Shown piece by piece: positions 24,175 to 33,278 of a DNA stretch of 64,000 bases (its first letter is position 1; the number at the start of each line of letters is the position of its first letter). Below the pieces are notes generated by a model. It had not been told where the DNA came from and ran no database searches. It was given only the letters and a program-made list of their open reading frames with translations. The position numbers and the translations under genes are program-made. This stretch comes from Algoriphagus boseongensis (lineage in GTDB: Bacteria; Bacteroidota; Bacteroidia; Cytophagales; Cyclobacteriaceae): the NCBI RefSeq assembly GCF_004362805.1, contig NZ_SNYF01000005.1, positions 124,001 to 188,000 of the forward strand, read 5' to 3'.

Positions 24175-26898
24175 TTAAGGCTTGGTTAGGAATTCGTCTA
24201 AATTCATCATCGCATTCGCAACTACCGCCATTGCCGCTAAGTCTGAACTTGCATCAGGAAAGAAATCTTCCCTTTGTTCAGGATTGGCTTCGAATTCGGA
24301 TTTGGCAGAATTGAAAAGATCCAACATGGCTTGTTTTTTTGAATTGGAAATAGCTTGGAACAAAAGCGAATGATAGATTCCTTCGATTGTCTTTTCAGGG
24401 TTATTCCCGCTCTTTTTCATTTCTTTTTCTGCCAATTTCTTGGCTGCTTCCAGAAAAACCGGATCATTTAAAGTGACCAAGGCTTGAAGTGGCGTATTGG
24501 TTACCAATCGCTTGCCAAGACAAACTTCCCTGCTTCCCGCATCAAAGGAAACAAAAGAAGGGTAGGGGCTAGTCCGTTTCAAAAAGGTATAAATACCTCT
24601 TCTGTAGCGATCTTCTCCTTCACTTTCTACCCAGAATTCCCCATTGTAAACGGTTTGCCAAATTCCTTCGGGTTGTGGAGGCATGACCGGCTTCCCATAC
24701 ATTTTCGAGCTTAAAAGCCCACTCACGGCCAAGGCTTGATCTCTGACTTGCTCTGCTGAGAGTCTGAATCTTGGGCCTCTGGAGTACCATTGGTTGGAAG
24801 GATCTAGTTTATAGGCCTCTGGAGAAATTTCAGATGATTGTCGGTAGGTTGATGAATTAACAATTTCCCGGATTAGACTTTTCATGCTCCAACCATAGTC
24901 GTTCATGGTTTTCCATGCCAAATAATCCAGAAGTTCTGGATGGCTTGGAGGATCGGCTTGGGTTCCCATATTTTCCAGTGAACTCACCAATCCCCTTCCG
25001 AAAAGTTGATCCCAAATTCGATTCACCAAAGTTCTGGCAGTCAGAGGGTTTTCAGGAGAAGTGAGCCAATAGGCAAATCCAAGACGATTTTTTGGCCAGG
25101 ATTCCTGCCAATTCCCAAGCTCTTTGGGCGTCTGAGGTGGAGCCTCCTCTCCATGGATCATCCAGTTTCCCCGTTCGAAAACATAGGAAGTCCGGCGCAT
25201 GTAACTTGGATTTTCTATCAGGATGGGAAGCTTGGTTCCTTTCCATTGAAGCAGTTCCTCCCAATTCTTTTTGATAGTAGCAAAGCCAAGGTATTCTTGT
25301 CCCTTGAGGGTTGGGACAAATGCAAACCAGACAATTGCTGAGGTGTTTTGTTGAGGGGAGGCTTTAGGATTTTTAGCTTCAAAATAAAGATCCACCGACT
25401 CCTGAATTGGTTTGAAAGGGATGGAAAGGACAAAATCACCTTGGGTTTTACCCAAAACAAATTGTGCCATGATTTCTCCATCAGGTCCATCTTTGCGGAT
25501 TTTCATTTGCGTGCCATCCAATCCTGAGCGGTAATTGAGCAGCAATTGGTCAGAGCCAAGCGTGTTTATTTTTAAATAGGTTGCCGAACCACCTGATTGG
25601 AGACCGAGCCACTTGGTGTCTATCAATTCGGCTTTTTGAAAATTGGTTGCCAAATGGGCGGCATATTTGGGTTCAAGAAATTTGAGGAAATCAGCTCGAT
25701 GTTGAGCCGCCTGTTTTCCTTCATGTTTTTCTACCCAGTAAACAATGGAAGAAATCTTTTTCTCGTCTTCCTCTTCATAAAACCGAAGTTTGGGTTCCTC
25801 ATCATGGGTGTCTTCATCCCGGGTATTATTGAAAAACGCCATGGATTGATAATACTCCTCATGACGAATGGGGTCATAGGGATGACTGTGGCATTGCACA
25901 CAGGCCATGGTGGTACTTTGCCAGACTTCATAAGTCGTATTAATTCGATCTAATACTGCGGCCACCCTGAATTCCTCATCTTCGGTTCCACCCTCGTCAT
26001 TGTTCATGGTATTTCTGTGGAAAGCCGTCGCGGTCAATTGCTCTTGTGTTGGGTTAGGCAAAAGGTCTCCGGCCAATTGTTCGATGGTGAATTGATCGAA
26101 GGGCTTGTCGGCATTAAAGGACCGAATGACATAATCCCGGTATGGCCAAAAGGTCCGGGAAACATCCCGCTCGTATCCTTTGGTATCGGCATACCGAGCC
26201 AGATCCAGCCACCAGGTAGCCCATTTTTCCCCATAGGCATCAGCGCTTAGCAACTGATCAACGGCTTGCTCATAGCTGATTTTTCCAGAGGAAAAGTCCC
26301 GAACCAAGGAGTCTGAAGGAGGTAAACCCGTAAGATCCATCGCCAACCTTCGGATTAATCTGGAAGAATTTTCTTCAGGTGAAGGAGTGAGTCCAACTGA
26401 TTTTAGTTTTTCCTGAATGAAAAAATCTATCGATGAAGAGTAATTTTCCTCTCCTGAGTTAAGCCCCGCAGTTTTGGGTTTTCTGGAAATTTCAGGTTCT
26501 TTCACAGGTTCATACGCCCAATGTTTTCCCCATTTAGCCCCTTGTTTGATCCATTTTTTGAGGATATCTATTTCATCCTCGCTTAGAGGTTCGCCTTGAT
26601 AGGGCATTCGGAGTTCAGGATCTGATTCGGTCAATCTTCGAATCAATTCACTTCCATTCGGATCGCCTGGGATAATTGCGGGATGTCCTGATTTGGTAGG
26701 AGCGAAGGCCTCCTCTTCAAAAAGAAGGGAAAAGTCTCCGTTTTTCTTGACCCCTCCATGACAAGAGATACAGTGGGTATTTAGAATGGGTTTGACTTGG
26801 GAACTGAAATCCACTTCATCCTCTTGATTCCAAAAGAAGAAAAGTAGGAGAACTCCAATGAAGAAAGTAAAAAGTAAGGCTAATCTCTGGCGATTCAT
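24175..26898 (-). CDS. PSD1-type protein: cytochrome c domain, DUF1549 and DUF1553
   Basis: 907 residues. An N-terminal membrane anchor or signal (about 5-23) precedes a planctomycete-type cytochrome c domain with one haem site C43-I-S-C46-H47. DUF1549 follows at about 150-370 (SRLIRRLAMDLTGLPPS, RYADTKGYERD). A middle jelly-roll-like region and then DUF1553 at about 620-880 (NPLTARTLVNRIWDQLFGRG, EQVRDQALAVSGLL, TPLQALVTLND) complete it. This architecture is abundant in Planctomycetes and scattered in Bacteroidota. First gene of the three-gene unit. Proposed periplasmic redox role; the substrate is unknown. Confidence 0.93.
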   Translation of the reverse strand: MNRQRLALLFTFFIGVLLLFFFWNQEDEVDFSSQVKPILNTHCISCHGGVKKNGDFSLLFEEEAFAPTKSGHPAIIPGDPNGSELIRRLTESDPELRMPYQGEPLSEDEIDILKKWIKQGAKWGKHWAYEPVKEPEISRKPKTAGLNSGEENYSSSIDFFIQEKLKSVGLTPSPEENSSRLIRRLAMDLTGLPPSDSLVRDFSSGKISYEQAVDQLLSADAYGEKWATWWLDLARYADTKGYERDVSRTFWPYRDYVIRSFNADKPFDQFTIEQLAGDLLPNPTQEQLTATAFHRNTMNNDEGGTEDEEFRVAAVLDRINTTYEVWQSTTMACVQCHSHPYDPIRHEEYYQSMAFFNNTRDEDTHDEEPKLRFYEEEDEKKISSIVYWVEKHEGKQAAQHRADFLKFLEPKYAAHLATNFQKAELIDTKWLGLQSGGSATYLKINTLGSDQLLLNYRSGLDGTQMKIRKDGPDGEIMAQFVLGKTQGDFVLSIPFKPIQESVDLYFEAKNPKASPQQNTSAIVWFAFVPTLKGQEYLGFATIKKNWEELLQWKGTKLPILIENPSYMRRTSYVFERGNWMIHGEEAPPQTPKELGNWQESWPKNRLGFAYWLTSPENPLTARTLVNRIWDQLFGRGLVSSLENMGTQADPPSHPELLDYLAWKTMNDYGWSMKSLIREIVNSSTYRQSSEISPEAYKLDPSNQWYSRGPRFRLSAEQVRDQALAVSGLLSSKMYGKPVMPPQPEGIWQTVYNGEFWVESEGEDRYRRGIYTFLKRTSPYPSFVSFDAGSREVCLGKRLVTNTPLQALVTLNDPVFLEAAKKLAEKEMKKSGNNPEKTIEGIYHSLLFQAISNSKKQAMLDLFNSAKSEFEANPEQREDFFPDASSDLAAMAVVANAMMNLDEFLTKP

Positions 26899-26972
26899 GG
26901 AAAACGATCAATTCCACTCAAAATAGCCAAATTGATTGAAATTAGAAACCTGAAGTGAAAGGGGTAAAAATG

Positions 26973-26995
26973 AAAAAAGCCCGAAGATCTCGGGC
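26973..26995 (-). terminator. Intrinsic terminator after tdh
   Basis: On the minus strand GCCCGA/TCGGGC (26995-26990 with 26984-26979) around a five-base loop is followed by six T residues (26978-26973). Confidence 0.8.
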
Positions 26996-27004
26996 CTTGT
27001 AATT

Positions 27005-27961
27005 TTATTTTCCAGTTGGGAAGTAATCCGGCAGGTTTTTCAAAATATCTGCCGTCATCGCATCCAAATCATAGTCTGGCTTCCATCCCCAGTCTACCTG
27101 AGCTCTGGAATCATCGATGCTGTCGGGCCAGGAATCTGCGATCGCCTGTCTGAAATCAGGTTTGTAGCTGATTTCAAAATCAGGAAGGTGCTTTTTGATG
27201 CTTTCGTAAATCTCTTTCGGAGAAAAACTCATTCCGGATAAATTATAGCTAGATCTGATTTTTACAGACTCTCTTGGAGCATTCATCAGGTCAAGCGTAG
27301 CCTTGATTGCATCCGGCATATACATCATAGGCAGGTAGGTATCCTCGCTGAGGAAGCATTCGAATTTTTCTCCTGCCAAGGCCTTGTGATAAATATCTAC
27401 TGCATAATCAGTGGTGCCGCCTCCAGGAAGAGATTTGTAACCGATCAAACCTGGATATCTCAAGCTTCGGACGTCTACTCCGTACTTTTCAAAATAATAT
27501 TCACACCATCTTTCCCCTGCCTGCTTGCTGATACCGTAGACTGTGTTTGGTTCTTTTACACAAAATTGAGGGGTGTTGACCTTAGGAGTATTTGGGCCAA
27601 AAACAGCAATGGAAGATGGCCAGTATATTTTATCCAACTTGAGTTCCTTGGCTAATTCCAGAACAGAAAGCAAGCTGTCCATATTCAAATGCCAGGCGAA
27701 GTGGGGGTTTTTCTCTCCAGTTGCCGAAAGAACAGCAGCCAAATGATAAATCTGAGTAACTTTTTCTTCTTTTATTAAGTCTCGAACTCCTTCTTTATTG
27801 AGGACATCCAATACTTCGAATCGGCAATAGTCGAATTCTGCTTTTGCAGAGTCCCTCAAGTCTGTGGCAATGACTTGGTCTCCACCAAATTGATCTGAGA
27901 GTGCTCGGGTGAGTTCTGAGCCTAGCTGACCGGCAGCACCTATGACTAAGATTTTTTCCAT
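27005..27961 (-). CDS. L-threonine 3-dehydrogenase, epimerase-like (SDR) type
   Basis: 318 residues from the ATG at 27961, which has a reasonable purine-rich upstream stretch; the track-length start five codons earlier adds nothing. Extended SDR: G8-A-A-G-Q-L-G14 NAD loop, Y142-G-I-S-K146 catalytic pair, PSSIAVFGPNTP, and SFSPKEIYESIKK. This form, related to UDP-galactose epimerase, oxidises threonine to 2-amino-3-ketobutyrate with NAD. The divergent neighbour is glycine C-acetyltransferase, the next step, which makes this assignment strong compared with other epimerases. Confidence 0.92.
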   Translation of the reverse strand: MEKILVIGAAGQLGSELTRALSDQFGGDQVIATDLRDSAKAEFDYCRFEVLDVLNKEGVRDLIKEEKVTQIYHLAAVLSATGEKNPHFAWHLNMDSLLSVLELAKELKLDKIYWPSSIAVFGPNTPKVNTPQFCVKEPNTVYGISKQAGERWCEYYFEKYGVDVRSLRYPGLIGYKSLPGGGTTDYAVDIYHKALAGEKFECFLSEDTYLPMMYMPDAIKATLDLMNAPRESVKIRSSYNLSGMSFSPKEIYESIKKHLPDFEISYKPDFRQAIADSWPDSIDDSRAQVDWGWKPDYDLDAMTADILKNLPDYFPTGK

Positions 27962-27986
27962 GAGATAAAGGGTCAAAAACCTCCAA

Positions 27987-28015
27987 TTTGCCTTGAGGGT
28001 TTTTGTTTATATTTG
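27987..28015 (+). promoter_or_regulatory. Promoter for kbl
   Basis: TTTG at 27987-27990, a 17-base spacer and TATATTTG at 28008-28015. The predicted leader to the ATG at 28111 is about 90 bases, longer than for most genes here, and lies between the divergent tdh and kbl. Confidence 0.6.
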
Positions 28016-28110
28016 GGTTTGCTTGCGCAAAAGTAGTAAAAATCACCTCTCCACTCTTGTTTTTTGACCAGTGGAGTAATCAAACTTTAAAACAATTTAA
28101 TTCTATAAGA

Positions 28111-29307
28111 ATGTACGATCAGATTAAACCCAAATTAGAGCAAGAACTTAAATCGATTGAAGAAGCCGGACTTTTCAAAAGAGAGCGTATTATCACTTCT
28201 CCTCAGTCAGCAGAGATTACAATAGCTGGGGGAAAGCAAGTGCTTAACTTTTGCGCCAATAATTATCTGGGACTTTCTTCCCATCCTAAAGTAATCGAAG
28301 CAGCAAAAGCTGCCATAGATTCCCATGGTTTTGGGATGTCTTCCGTACGATTCATTTGCGGTACACAGGATATTCACAAAGAGCTGGAGAAGAAAATTTC
28401 TGAGTTTTTGGGAACAGAGGACACTATTTTATATGCCGCTGCTTTTGATGCAAATGGAGGGGTTTTCGAGCCAATTTTGGGTCCTGAAGATGCCATTATT
28501 TCCGATGCATTAAATCATGCCTCCATCATTGATGGGGTTCGTCTTTGCAAGGCTATGCGCTACCGCTATGAGCATAACAACATGGAAGACCTCGAGAAGC
28601 AACTTCAAGATGCAGATGCTGCTGGAGCCAAACAAAAGATCATCGTGACCGATGGGGTGTTTTCAATGGATGGCACCATTGCTCAATTGGATAAAATCGT
28701 AGCGTTAGCTGAAAAATATCAGGCTTTGGTGATGTCTGACGAATGTCATTCCACCGGATTTATGGGTAAAACTGGTCGTGGTGTTCACGAATTCCGCGGT
28801 GTGATGGGAAAAATTGACATTATCACCGGAACTCTGGGTAAAGCTTTGGGTGGGGCTTCAGGTGGGTTTACTTCCGGAAGAAAAGAAATCATTGAATTGC
28901 TTCGCCAGCGTTCCAGACCTTACTTGTTTTCAAATACTTTGGCGCCTTCCATCACTGGGGCTTCCATAGCTGTATTTGATTTGCTTTCTGAGACGACTGA
29001 GTTGAGAGATAAGCTGGAAGAGAATACGAAATATTTCCGGGAGAAAATGACCGCAGCAGGATTTGATATCAAGCCAGGTGAGCATGCCATTGTTCCGATT
29101 ATGTTGTACGATGCGGTTCTTTCTCAGAGAATGGCAGAGAAGCTTTTGGAAAAGGGGATTTATGTAATCGGTTTCTATTATCCGGTGGTTCCAAAGGGAC
29201 AAGCTAGAATTAGAGTTCAGATTTCAGCGGGACATGACAAACACCATTTGGATCAGGCAATTGAAGCCTTCACAGAAGTAGGAAAAGAATTGGGTGTGAT
29301 CCAATAA
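28111..29307 (+). CDS. kbl: Glycine C-acetyltransferase (2-amino-3-ketobutyrate CoA ligase)
   Basis: 398 residues from the ATG at 28111; the open frame extends upstream only through the promoter region. An alpha-oxoamine synthase, PLP-dependent: [50 protein letters not shown] and the PLP lysine K244 in [13 protein letters not shown]. It cleaves 2-amino-3-ketobutyrate with CoA to glycine and acetyl-CoA. The substrate is made by the divergently encoded threonine dehydrogenase, so both genes serve threonine catabolism. Closed by a bidirectional terminator. Confidence 0.95.
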   Translation: MYDQIKPKLEQELKSIEEAGLFKRERIITSPQSAEITIAGGKQVLNFCANNYLGLSSHPKVIEAAKAAIDSHGFGMSSVRFICGTQDIHKELEKKISEFLGTEDTILYAAAFDANGGVFEPILGPEDAIISDALNHASIIDGVRLCKAMRYRYEHNNMEDLEKQLQDADAAGAKQKIIVTDGVFSMDGTIAQLDKIVALAEKYQALVMSDECHSTGFMGKTGRGVHEFRGVMGKIDIITGTLGKALGGASGGFTSGRKEIIELLRQRSRPYLFSNTLAPSITGASIAVFDLLSETTELRDKLEENTKYFREKMTAAGFDIKPGEHAIVPIMLYDAVLSQRMAEKLLEKGIYVIGFYYPVVPKGQARIRVQISAGHDKHHLDQAIEAFTEVGKELGVIQ

Positions 29308-29313
29308 AAATTA

Positions 29314-29349
29314 AAAAGGGGCTTATTCTTTACGGAATTGGCCCCTTTT
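29314..29349. terminator. Bidirectional terminator between kbl and cdaA
   Basis: AAAAGGGGC (29314-29322) pairs with GCCCCTTTT (29341-29349) around an 18-base loop. The right arm overlaps the stop codon of the minus-strand cdaA. Confidence 0.7.
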
Positions 29350-30220
29350 ACTTTGTGGTTAAATTCAGCTTATTCTTTTTTGCCAGTTCGTATTCAGACA
29401 GATTTTCAAATCGATCTTCTAAATCTTCATTGTTCAGGTAATCATTGATGATTTCCCGAACTTCTTGGAAGGAGAGGTTGTGTAATACCTTTCCATTTTT
29501 CATCATAGAAACTTGACCTGTCTCTTCGGAGATCACCAAAATCAATGCGTCTGTCGCTTCAGACATACCGATTCCTGCCCGATGTCTTAGTCCAAATTGA
29601 GCAGGAACTTCTCGCTCAGTCACTGGTAGGATACATCTAGCTGCTTTGATTCGGCCATTGTGAATGATCACTGCACCGTCGTGCAAAGGACTGTACTTAT
29701 TGAAAATAGAAATCAGCAGTCGCTTGGAAAGTTCTGCATCCAAAAGGTCCCCACTTTCAGCATAGAATTTCAACTCTGTGCTACTGGAAATCACCATCAA
29801 GGCGCCTGTATTAGTTCCTGCTAGAGTTTTTGAAGCGTCAATTATGGGGGAAATATTAAACGCGGAATTTTCTCTTTTTCTCCAAAAGAAGAGAATGTCT
29901 TTCCACAAGTTGTCATTGGAAAGGAGTGAAGACCTACCAATTAATAAGAGGAATTTCCTTATTTCTGGTGCGAAAATGATGATCGCTGCGATCACACCCA
30001 CACCCATAAACTGGCCTAAAATAGCTGAAAGCAATTCCATTCTCAAGGCCCTTACCAATAGGTAGATCAGGTAGATGGATAAGAAACCCAAGAAGATTTT
30101 AATAGCGACGCTTCCCTTTAGCAGCTTATAAATTTGGTACAATAGTGCAGCAACCAACGCAATATCGATCATATTGACGATGGAGATATCTAAAAATCCA
30201 ATTTTAAAAAGTAGGGTCAA
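29348..30220 (-). CDS. cdaA: Diadenylate cyclase (c-di-AMP synthase)
   Basis: 290 residues: three N-terminal membrane helices (about 14-33, 38-58, 68-86), then the DAC domain with D181-G-A183 (LHDGAVII) and R212-H-R214 (FGLRHRAG), both needed to condense two ATP into c-di-AMP. The start is a TTG overlapping the folP stop as TTGA (30220-30217). The N-terminal sequence LLFKIGFLDI matches Bacteroidota CdaA, so this start is preferred over the ATG at 30172, which would clip the first helix. Inner-membrane enzyme controlling potassium and turgor by family knowledge. Confidence 0.93.
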   Translation of the reverse strand: MTLLFKIGFLDISIVNMIDIALVAALLYQIYKLLKGSVAIKIFLGFLSIYLIYLLVRALRMELLSAILGQFMGVGVIAAIIIFAPEIRKFLLLIGRSSLLSNDNLWKDILFFWRKRENSAFNISPIIDASKTLAGTNTGALMVISSSTELKFYAESGDLLDAELSKRLLISIFNKYSPLHDGAVIIHNGRIKAARCILPVTEREVPAQFGLRHRAGIGMSEATDALILVISEETGQVSMMKNGKVLHNLSFQEVREIINDYLNNEDLEDRFENLSEYELAKKNKLNLTTK

Positions 30221-31101
30221 GGGTATAATTGTTCGTATAGTTTAACTGTTTCTTTTGCTTCCTTAACGTCATGTACTCTTAGGATGTTTGCTCCCTGAGT
30301 AAGGGCAAACATATTGAGAGCGGTAGTTCCATTTAGGGCTTCTTGGGGAGAGTTTCCAAGAAACTTATAAATCATGGATTTTCTGGAAAGTCCTGCTAAA
30401 AGTGGAAGTCCAAAAGTCCGAAAAGAGTTCAGGTTTTTGAGCAATTCGAAATTTTGATCCAAACTTTTCGCGAATCCAAAACCGGGATCAATAATTACAT
30501 CTTTGATGCCAAGTTTTTTGAAAATTTCTACTTTTTCAGAGAAATAATACAAAATATCCTCGATTAAACTGGAATAATCAGTCAATTGCTGCATATTTTT
30601 TGGATTTCCACGCATATGCATGGCGATATATGGCAAACCTGCTTTTGCAACCACTTCCAATAGTTGAGGGTCTAAATTCCCCGCCGATACATCATTGACC
30701 AAATCTGCTCCAACAGAAATAGCATTTTTTGCTACTTTACTTCTGAAAGTATCTACAGAGATTAAAACATCCGGGAAGGCTTCCTTAATCCAAGAAATAG
30801 CCGGAATGACTCGTTCAATTTCCTCCTCAATGGTGATTTCCTCAGCTCCTGGTCTGGTGCTATATCCGCCCAAATCCAAAAAATCTGCTCCCTCACCAAT
30901 CATTTTTTCAGCCTGAGTCAAAATAGTCTCTTTTGAAATCTGAACTCTGCTTTTGGCGTAAAATGAATCAGGAGTAAGGTTAATTATTCCCATTATTTTG
31001 GGCTTATCCAAGCAAATAAGCCTTCCCTTGATTTGAAGTGTATATTTTTGGGGAAATAATTTATCTTCGGACAAAGAAGTCGGATAGGATCCGTGAAGCA
31101 T
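30217..31101 (-). CDS. folP: Dihydropteroate synthase
   Basis: Joins p-aminobenzoate to dihydropterin pyrophosphate in folate synthesis. 294 residues from the ATG at 31101; a TTG at 31125 is also open but would reach into the divergent gene. Landmarks: IMGIINLTPDSF, GADFLDLGGYSTRPGA, ISVDTFRSKVA, LVNDVSAG, MHMRGNP, IIDPGFGFAK, and LAGLSRKS. The core normally begins only a few residues before the GRL strand, so about 20 N-terminal residues here are extra and the exact start is uncertain. Overlaps cdaA by four bases. Confidence 0.93.
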   Translation of the reverse strand: MLHGSYPTSLSEDKLFPQKYTLQIKGRLICLDKPKIMGIINLTPDSFYAKSRVQISKETILTQAEKMIGEGADFLDLGGYSTRPGAEEITIEEEIERVIPAISWIKEAFPDVLISVDTFRSKVAKNAISVGADLVNDVSAGNLDPQLLEVVAKAGLPYIAMHMRGNPKNMQQLTDYSSLIEDILYYFSEKVEIFKKLGIKDVIIDPGFGFAKSLDQNFELLKNLNSFRTFGLPLLAGLSRKSMIYKFLGNSPQEALNGTTALNMFALTQGANILRVHDVKEAKETVKLYEQLYP

Positions 31102-31115
31102 TAACCTTAAAGATT

Positions 31116-31661
31116 TTGGAGACAAAAACCAGTAACGAATATAAGCAAGTAATCGCCCGATGTAAAGAACTCTTTCGAAAGAAGACCCTGGATTATGGGA
31201 CTGCCTGGAGAATTTTAAGACTTCCTTCTATTACGGATCAGATTTTTATCAAAGCTCAACGAATTCGTTCTATTCAGGAAAAAGGCAATCAAAAAGTGAA
31301 TGATCCTATTGTGGATGAATTTGTAGGGATCATCAATTATTGTCTGATCGCCTTGATGCAAATTTCCCTTCAGGAAGACGAACGACTAGAGATCCCTTTT
31401 TCGGAATTAGAGCCACTTTATGATCATTGGACAGCAGCGACTAAAGGGCTCCTAGAAAATAAAAATCACGACTACGGAGAAGCTTGGAGAGATATGCGAG
31501 TGGCTTCCATGACTGATATCATCTTGATGAAATTATTTAGAGTAAAACAAATAGAAGATAATCAAGGCAAGACCATAGTTTCAGAAGGTATTGAAGCCAA
31601 TTATCAGGATATGATCAATTATGCAGTGTTTTGTCTAATCAAATTAGGGTATCATGAATAA
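31116..31661 (+). CDS. DUF1599 protein with internal duplication
   Basis: About 181 residues. Two halves repeat the same pattern: KKTLDYGTAWRILRLPSITDQI then INYCLIALMQ, and NKNHDYGEAWRDMRVASMTDII then INYAVFCLIKLG. DUF1599 is grouped with nucleotide-modification-associated domains, but no reaction is proven. No in-frame ATG exists near the N-terminus; I chose the TTG at 31116 because homologues begin close to TSNEYKQVIARC. A GTG at 31038 is the other option but overlaps folP. It is followed by the BT_3928-type gene with an 8-base overlap. Confidence 0.78.
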   Translation: METKTSNEYKQVIARCKELFRKKTLDYGTAWRILRLPSITDQIFIKAQRIRSIQEKGNQKVNDPIVDEFVGIINYCLIALMQISLQEDERLEIPFSELEPLYDHWTAATKGLLENKNHDYGEAWRDMRVASMTDIILMKLFRVKQIEDNQGKTIVSEGIEANYQDMINYAVFCLIKLGYHE

Positions 31662-32751
31662 GCAAGGTGTACTTTGGCTTCTCCGGATTTTGGTGGGAGG
31701 GCTATTTATTTTCTCTGGTCTGATCAAGGTCAATGATCCGGTTGGTACTGCGATTAAGTTGGAAGAGTACTTCGATGTGTTCTCTAATGACATTGCTGGG
31801 TTCTTCTACTATTTCAAACCATTGGCTCTTTACATAGGAGTGGTGCTTGTAGTTGCTGAAGTTGTCCTTGGGGTGATGTTGATTTTGGGAGTAAAACTTA
31901 AGCAAACCGTTTGGGCCTTGGGTTTGATGATCTTGTTTTTCACCTTTTTGACTTTTTATTCGGCCTATTTTAATAAGGTGACGGATTGCGGTTGCTTTGG
32001 AGATGCGATCAAACTTACCCCTTGGGAGTCTTTTTACAAGGATATTATCCTTTTGGTGATGATATCTTTCCTCTTTTATTTTAGAGAGGATTTACCTGAA
32101 AACACCCCACGCTGGGCTTCAGTGACCGCAGTACTCACTATGATTCTTTCTTTTGGATTAGCCTATTATGCTATTCAAAACCTTCCCTTTATTGATTTCA
32201 GAGCCTATAAAGTTGGGGTAAATATTCCGGTGAATATGCAGCCCTCCTCGCCTTTACTTTATACCTATGTCATGAAAAGAGGAGAGGAGATTGTCAACTT
32301 TGATCAATATCCAAGTGAGGAGGGATTAGAATTTGTAGAAATGGTTTTGAAAAATCCTGAAGCACTTCCCAAGATTTCGGACTTCGCTACATGGAATACC
32401 GAAGGAGATCAAACAGAATTCCTTTTCGCAGGAAATAAAGTCATCATCCTAAGTAGCAATCTATCAAAAATGAGTACTGCCAACTTGGATAAATTGTCCA
32501 ATTTGGTCAAGTCTCTAGAGGGAGCTCCAGTAGATGTGGTATTTATGGCTGCTGCGACTCAGGAAGAAATTGATGCGTTCCTGAATCAGCAAAACTGGAG
32601 TATCGTAGGCTTGCAAGCTGACGCAACTGTGGTAAAAACCATCATGCGCTCCAATCCGGGAGTTTGGATTCTAAAGGATGGAGTGGTATTGGATAAGTTT
32701 CACCACAACAATACCCCAGAAGCGACTGATGTTTTAGACTTGTTCCTATGA
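31654..32751 (+). CDS. BT_3928-type DoxX/MauE membrane protein
   Basis: 365 residues. The first 150 contain four membrane segments of the DoxX/MauE type, beginning LLRILVGGLFIFSGLIKVNDP, with the conserved T-D-C-G-C-F-G-D motif between helices 3 and 4 and another helix at about 155-172. The remaining 190 residues form a soluble, thioredoxin-like-looking domain without a CxxC pair (FLFAGNKVIILSSNL ... GVWILKDGVV). The family is widespread in Bacteroidota and is often next to shikimate kinase, as here; its redox role is only inferred from the MauE relation. Overlaps the genes on both sides. Confidence 0.88.
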   Translation: MNKQGVLWLLRILVGGLFIFSGLIKVNDPVGTAIKLEEYFDVFSNDIAGFFYYFKPLALYIGVVLVVAEVVLGVMLILGVKLKQTVWALGLMILFFTFLTFYSAYFNKVTDCGCFGDAIKLTPWESFYKDIILLVMISFLFYFREDLPENTPRWASVTAVLTMILSFGLAYYAIQNLPFIDFRAYKVGVNIPVNMQPSSPLLYTYVMKRGEEIVNFDQYPSEEGLEFVEMVLKNPEALPKISDFATWNTEGDQTEFLFAGNKVIILSSNLSKMSTANLDKLSNLVKSLEGAPVDVVFMAAATQEEIDAFLNQQNWSIVGLQADATVVKTIMRSNPGVWILKDGVVLDKFHHNNTPEATDVLDLFL

Positions 32752-33278
32752 GTAAGAATCTGAAGGTTGTTTTGGTAGGGCTGCCAGGCTCTGGAAAAAG
32801 CACCTTTGGAAGGCAGCTTGCGGAGCATTTGGGTTTTCCTTTTTTGGATTTAGATACCCTGATTGAGGTTAAAGCTCAAAGTAAGATTTCTGAGATTTTT
32901 GCAATCCATGGAGAGGGGAAATTCCGTGAGTTGGAAACTCAGGTATTGAATGATGTACTTTCGAAGGAAGATTCCTATGTTTTGGCTACAGGTGGAGGTG
33001 CTCCCTGCTTCAACGATAACATGGATCTCATCAATTCCAAATCCATTTCTGTTTACCTAGATGTCCCCTTGACGTCCATTTCAGATCGGATTAGACAATC
33101 CAAAGTCCAGAATAGGCCTATGTTTTCAGGATTGGACCAGGGTGAAATCACCCTGAAATTAAAAAGCTTGCTTACTCAGAGAGAATACTTTTACAACCAG
33201 GCAAAAATAAAGCTCAGCGGAGAGGATTTCTCGGCTGAGCTTTTATTGTATGAGTTGATTAATCAGTTTAAAAATTAA
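32748..33278 (+). CDS. aroK: Shikimate kinase
   Basis: Phosphorylates shikimate in the chorismate pathway. 176 residues with Walker A G11-L-P-G-S-G-K-S18, the shikimate-binding LDLDTLIE, GEGKFRELE and ATGGGAPC. A lid-region Arg lies in QNRPMFSG. Starts with an ATGA overlap on the BT_3928-type gene. Its last 11 bases overlap the convergent barrel gene, and a hairpin inside its coding sequence probably terminates that opposite gene. Confidence 0.95.
   Translation: MSKNLKVVLVGLPGSGKSTFGRQLAEHLGFPFLDLDTLIEVKAQSKISEIFAIHGEGKFRELETQVLNDVLSKEDSYVLATGGGAPCFNDNMDLINSKSISVYLDVPLTSISDRIRQSKVQNRPMFSGLDQGEITLKLKSLLTQREYFYNQAKIKLSGEDFSAELLLYELINQFKN
33209..33243 (-). terminator. Minus-strand terminator inside the aroK 3' end
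   Basis: AGCTCAGC (33211-33218) pairs with GCTGAGCT (33234-33241), with an inner GAG/CTC pair. Read on the minus strand the hairpin lies about 25 bases past the stop of the barrel gene and is followed by a T-rich stretch (TTATTTTTG). Confidence 0.6.

Noticed and set aside
25052..26250. Several open frames opposite to the PSD1 gene
   Set aside because: They are shadows of a strongly supported 907-residue gene and lack family features or plausible starts.
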